Assembly: GCA_938023085.1 (NCBI GenBank)
Contig: CALHDP010000058.1
Coordinates: 1 to 32,820 of the forward strand
Length of the DNA stretch: 32,820 bases
Direction of reading: 5' to 3'
Source: an uncultured Collinsella sp.
Lineage (GTDB): Bacteria > Actinomycetota > Coriobacteriia > Coriobacteriales > Coriobacteriaceae
Shown: one piece after another, positions 30,914 through 32,820 of the stretch
Position numbering within the stretch: position 1 is the stretch's first letter
Layout: each line of letters opens with the position of its first letter
Position numbers and translations under genes: made by a program
Notes under the pieces: generated by a model
Database searches by the model: none
Told to the model about the DNA's origin: nothing
The model's input: the letters and a program-made list of their open reading frames with translations, nothing else

Positions 30914-32551
30914 ATGCAACATATCGATCGGATTATCCGCTCCAAGAACGTCTTTACCGCGCAAGACGGCATCGATACCGCCCGCGAGCAGGCGATTGCC
31001 ATCGCAGGCGACCGTATCGTCGCAGTCGGTGCGCCCGATGAGGTGATTGCCGCCGCGCCTGCCGCCACGCCGGTTATCGACTACGGCGAGCAGTTTGTCT
31101 GCCCCGGTTTCCATGACGCTCATCTGCACTTCTTCCATACCTCGGTCGGTTCCTCGCCGTACATGCTCATGGATATGGGCACGTCCGAGGCTGCGCTGGT
31201 GCAGCACGCGCTCGAGTTTTCCCAGGACCTGCCCGATGACGCTTGGGTTGTGACGCAGGGCTGGCGCGACTACCGTTGGGACCCGCCCGAGCATCCTACC
31301 AAGGCGTCGCTCGATGCGGCATTCCCCGATCGTCCCTGCGTTATGTATTCGGGCGACGGGCATACGCTTTGGCTCAACAGCCGCGCACTCGAGGCGCTCG
31401 GCGTCACACGCGACAGCGAGCCGCCAGCGGGCGGCAGCTACGACAAGGATGCAAACGGCGAGCTCACGGGCATTGCTCACGAGGCGGCTGCCATGCAGCT
31501 GCTACCGCGCTGCCTGGAGTGGCTGGGCGAGGACCGCATCGCGAGCGCTTACGCCGACCAGATGAAGCGTATGGCCGAGCAGGGCATCACCTCGATCTGC
31601 GATATGTCGCTCATGCCCATGCCGGGCTGCGATTTTATCCGCGACGACGTCTACGACAAACTGCAGGCAGCCGGCAAACTGGGCATCCGAGCCCATCTAT
31701 TCCCCACACTGCTGGATGACCAATCGCGCTTAGAAGAACTGCAGACCCGCTACGCGAACAACGCGCTGCTCTCGGCGCCTGGTTTTAAGCAGTTCTTCGA
31801 TGGCGTGTCGAGCGAACACACGGCATATCTCACCGAGCCCTATACCAATCCGCGCTTCCCGGGCGACCAGGGCCGTCTGACGGTTCCGGCTGAGCGCATG
31901 CGCAAACTGGTTCTGGCGGCCGCGGAGCGCGGTCACACCGTGCGCATCCACGTCATTGGTGACGGTGCGATTCATGCCGCGCTGGATATCTTCGAGGAAG
32001 CGGCCGACCTGTACGGCCTGCCCCAGCACGGTCATAACACGCTTGAGCATCTGGAGAACCTCCTGCCCGAGGACATCGACCGCCTGCGCAAGCTCAACGT
32101 GGTCGCCTCGAGCCAGCCCTGCCATATCACGCTCGACCCGGGTGGTCCGGAGCGCGACCTGGGCCTGGAGCGCAGCCGCATCATGTGGCCGTTCGCAACC
32201 TATAACCAGCGCGGCATTCGCCAAGCCTTCGGCACCGATAGCCCCATAACAGCTGTTACCAGCATGAACGTGCTCTACACGGCCATCACGCGCCAGGACC
32301 CCAAAAGCCACTGGCCCGAGGGCGGCTGGTTGTCGAGCGAGCGTATCGACGCGGCAACGGCCCTGCGCAACTACACGCTTGGCAGCGCGTACGCAGCGGG
32401 CGACGAGCAAAACCTCGGCAGCCTGGAGCCCGGCAAATACGCCGATCTGGTAGTCCTGGACCAAAACCCGCTCACTGTCGATCCACAAGAGCTCCAGGCT
32501 ACCAAGGTTCAGGCCACCTACCTGGCAGGTAACTTGATCTACGAGCGTTAA
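30914..32551 (+). CDS. YtcJ-type amidohydrolase (amidohydrolase family 3)
   Basis: 545 residues. It is a metal-dependent hydrolase of the amidohydrolase superfamily, cytosolic. Metal motifs are HDAHLHF (His67, His70 or His72), IHVIGDGAIHAALD, NTLEHLE and the late Asp in FGTDSPITAV. GYGEQ-like and GKYADLVVLDQNPL ends are standard for the family. Three in-frame ATGs lie close together (30902, 30908, 30914); the last has GGGG six bases upstream and gives MQHIDRIIRSKNVFT. The natural substrate is unknown; relatives hydrolyse amides, formamides or cyclic imides. It shares a 168-base divergent region with the M20 amidohydrolase, so the two may act on related acyl compounds, which is inference. Confidence 0.92.
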   Translation: MQHIDRIIRSKNVFTAQDGIDTAREQAIAIAGDRIVAVGAPDEVIAAAPAATPVIDYGEQFVCPGFHDAHLHFFHTSVGSSPYMLMDMGTSEAALVQHALEFSQDLPDDAWVVTQGWRDYRWDPPEHPTKASLDAAFPDRPCVMYSGDGHTLWLNSRALEALGVTRDSEPPAGGSYDKDANGELTGIAHEAAAMQLLPRCLEWLGEDRIASAYADQMKRMAEQGITSICDMSLMPMPGCDFIRDDVYDKLQAAGKLGIRAHLFPTLLDDQSRLEELQTRYANNALLSAPGFKQFFDGVSSEHTAYLTEPYTNPRFPGDQGRLTVPAERMRKLVLAAAERGHTVRIHVIGDGAIHAALDIFEEAADLYGLPQHGHNTLEHLENLLPEDIDRLRKLNVVASSQPCHITLDPGGPERDLGLERSRIMWPFATYNQRGIRQAFGTDSPITAVTSMNVLYTAITRQDPKSHWPEGGWLSSERIDAATALRNYTLGSAYAAGDEQNLGSLEPGKYADLVVLDQNPLTVDPQELQATKVQATYLAGNLIYER

Positions 32552-32569
32552 CTCCACATCCCACCCCTC

Positions 32570-32636
32570 AGTTGCGGTGAAATAGTTCCTAAAATCGGCC
32601 TTCAAGCCCAAATACAGGAACTATTCCACCGCAACT
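32570..32636. repeat. Inverted repeat with 21-base arms
   Basis: AGTTGCGGTGAAATAGTTCCT (32570-32590) and AGGAACTATTCCACCGCAACT (32616-32636) are reverse complements with one mismatch; the loop is 25 bases. It follows the amidohydrolase stop codon and could terminate it, although only TTAAAA follows. Arm length and perfection suggest a mobile or dispersed palindromic element. The rest to the window end (32637-32795) shows no convincing gene. Confidence 0.75.
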
Positions 32637-32795
32637 TAAAAGAGCGCGTCCCAACAACGTGCCCCTATCTTGTGCATCCCATCCGCATCGCCATTTTGCT
32701 GCACTGACTTTTCTGAATGCCGGGCCCGAATAAGTTACCCCAGCTCCCGGGGCGGACCGGAGGGCATTAAGTTTGTCGCGAGTTCCGCACGCAAA

Positions 32796-32818
32796 GGAAA
32801 GCACTTAATGTGCTTTCC
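32796..32818. terminator. Hairpin at the right window edge
   Basis: GGAAAGCAC and GTGCTTTCC form a perfect 9-base stem with TTAAT loop. The window ends two bases later, so a T run cannot be checked. It may end a gene from either side. Confidence 0.5.
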
Positions 32819-32820
32819 GT

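Noticed and set aside
32589..32804. Minus-strand frame of 71 codons at the right edge
   Set aside because: It runs through both hairpins, has no ribosome site, and its product shows no recognisable feature.
1..32820. tRNA, rRNA, integrase or phage genes
   Set aside because: I looked for cloverleaf-like segments, ribosomal RNA stretches and recombinase motifs in the gaps and genes and saw none.

Overview
The window looks like chromosomal DNA of a high-GC Gram-positive gut actinobacterium of the Coriobacteriia, most likely Collinsella or a close relative. This is inferred from the GC-rich codon use, the very long fused 2-hydroxyacyl-CoA dehydratase activase protein, the mix of Firmicutes-like modules (YitT, AmaP/DUF2273/Asp23, Lgt) with actinobacterial base composition, and an LAxTG-type wall anchor. 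I see no rRNA, tRNA, CRISPR array, prophage or intact insertion sequence.

Layout. Positions 1-303 hold the 3' end of an unrecognised gene. An ammonium module follows: amtB (502-1779), a long imperfect inverted repeat, and a P-II gene of the glnK type (1971-2309). Next come a Cof-type HAD phosphatase (2391-3254) and a 41-residue basic membrane peptide (3410-3535) that resembles a type I toxin. A TetR-type regulator with two palindromes upstream (3809-4519) sits 11 bases before a 1593-residue acyl-CoA dehydratase activase fusion (4531-9312). Positions 9313-9808 carry a terminator and a frameshifted gene remnant, then a small membrane-anchored hypothetical protein. A DUF389 membrane protein lies on the minus strand (10386-11525).

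The centre is dominated by a 1151-residue surface protein (11833-15288). It has a signal peptide, two alanine-rich coiled-coil arms of nearly equal length, a CAP/SCP-like domain between them and an LAQTG anchor. Its codons 58-61 contain a nine-G tract; gain or loss of one G would stop translation within four codons. An OPT-family transporter (minus strand) converges on it.

The right half is mainly housekeeping: coaX, a dCMP deaminase, a NifU-like protein, lgt, a large DUF6020-like membrane protein, a YebC/PmpR protein, the envelope-stress cluster amaP-DUF2273-asp23, a YitT protein, two zinc-ribbon membrane proteins, a DUF2752 protein, and a divergent pair consisting of an M20 amidohydrolase and a YtcJ-type amidohydrolase.

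Intergenic DNA is rich in palindromes. Five hairpins share a GGGACAG-like core, and two of them are near-identical copies about 5 kb apart in opposite orientation. A TGTTGCGCAACA site occurs exactly twice and once in near-match form. The strongest candidates for something new are the poly-G switch in the stalked CAP surface protein, the unmodifiable-looking P-II protein with its inverted repeat, the small toxin-like peptide, and the regulator plus fused activase pair.
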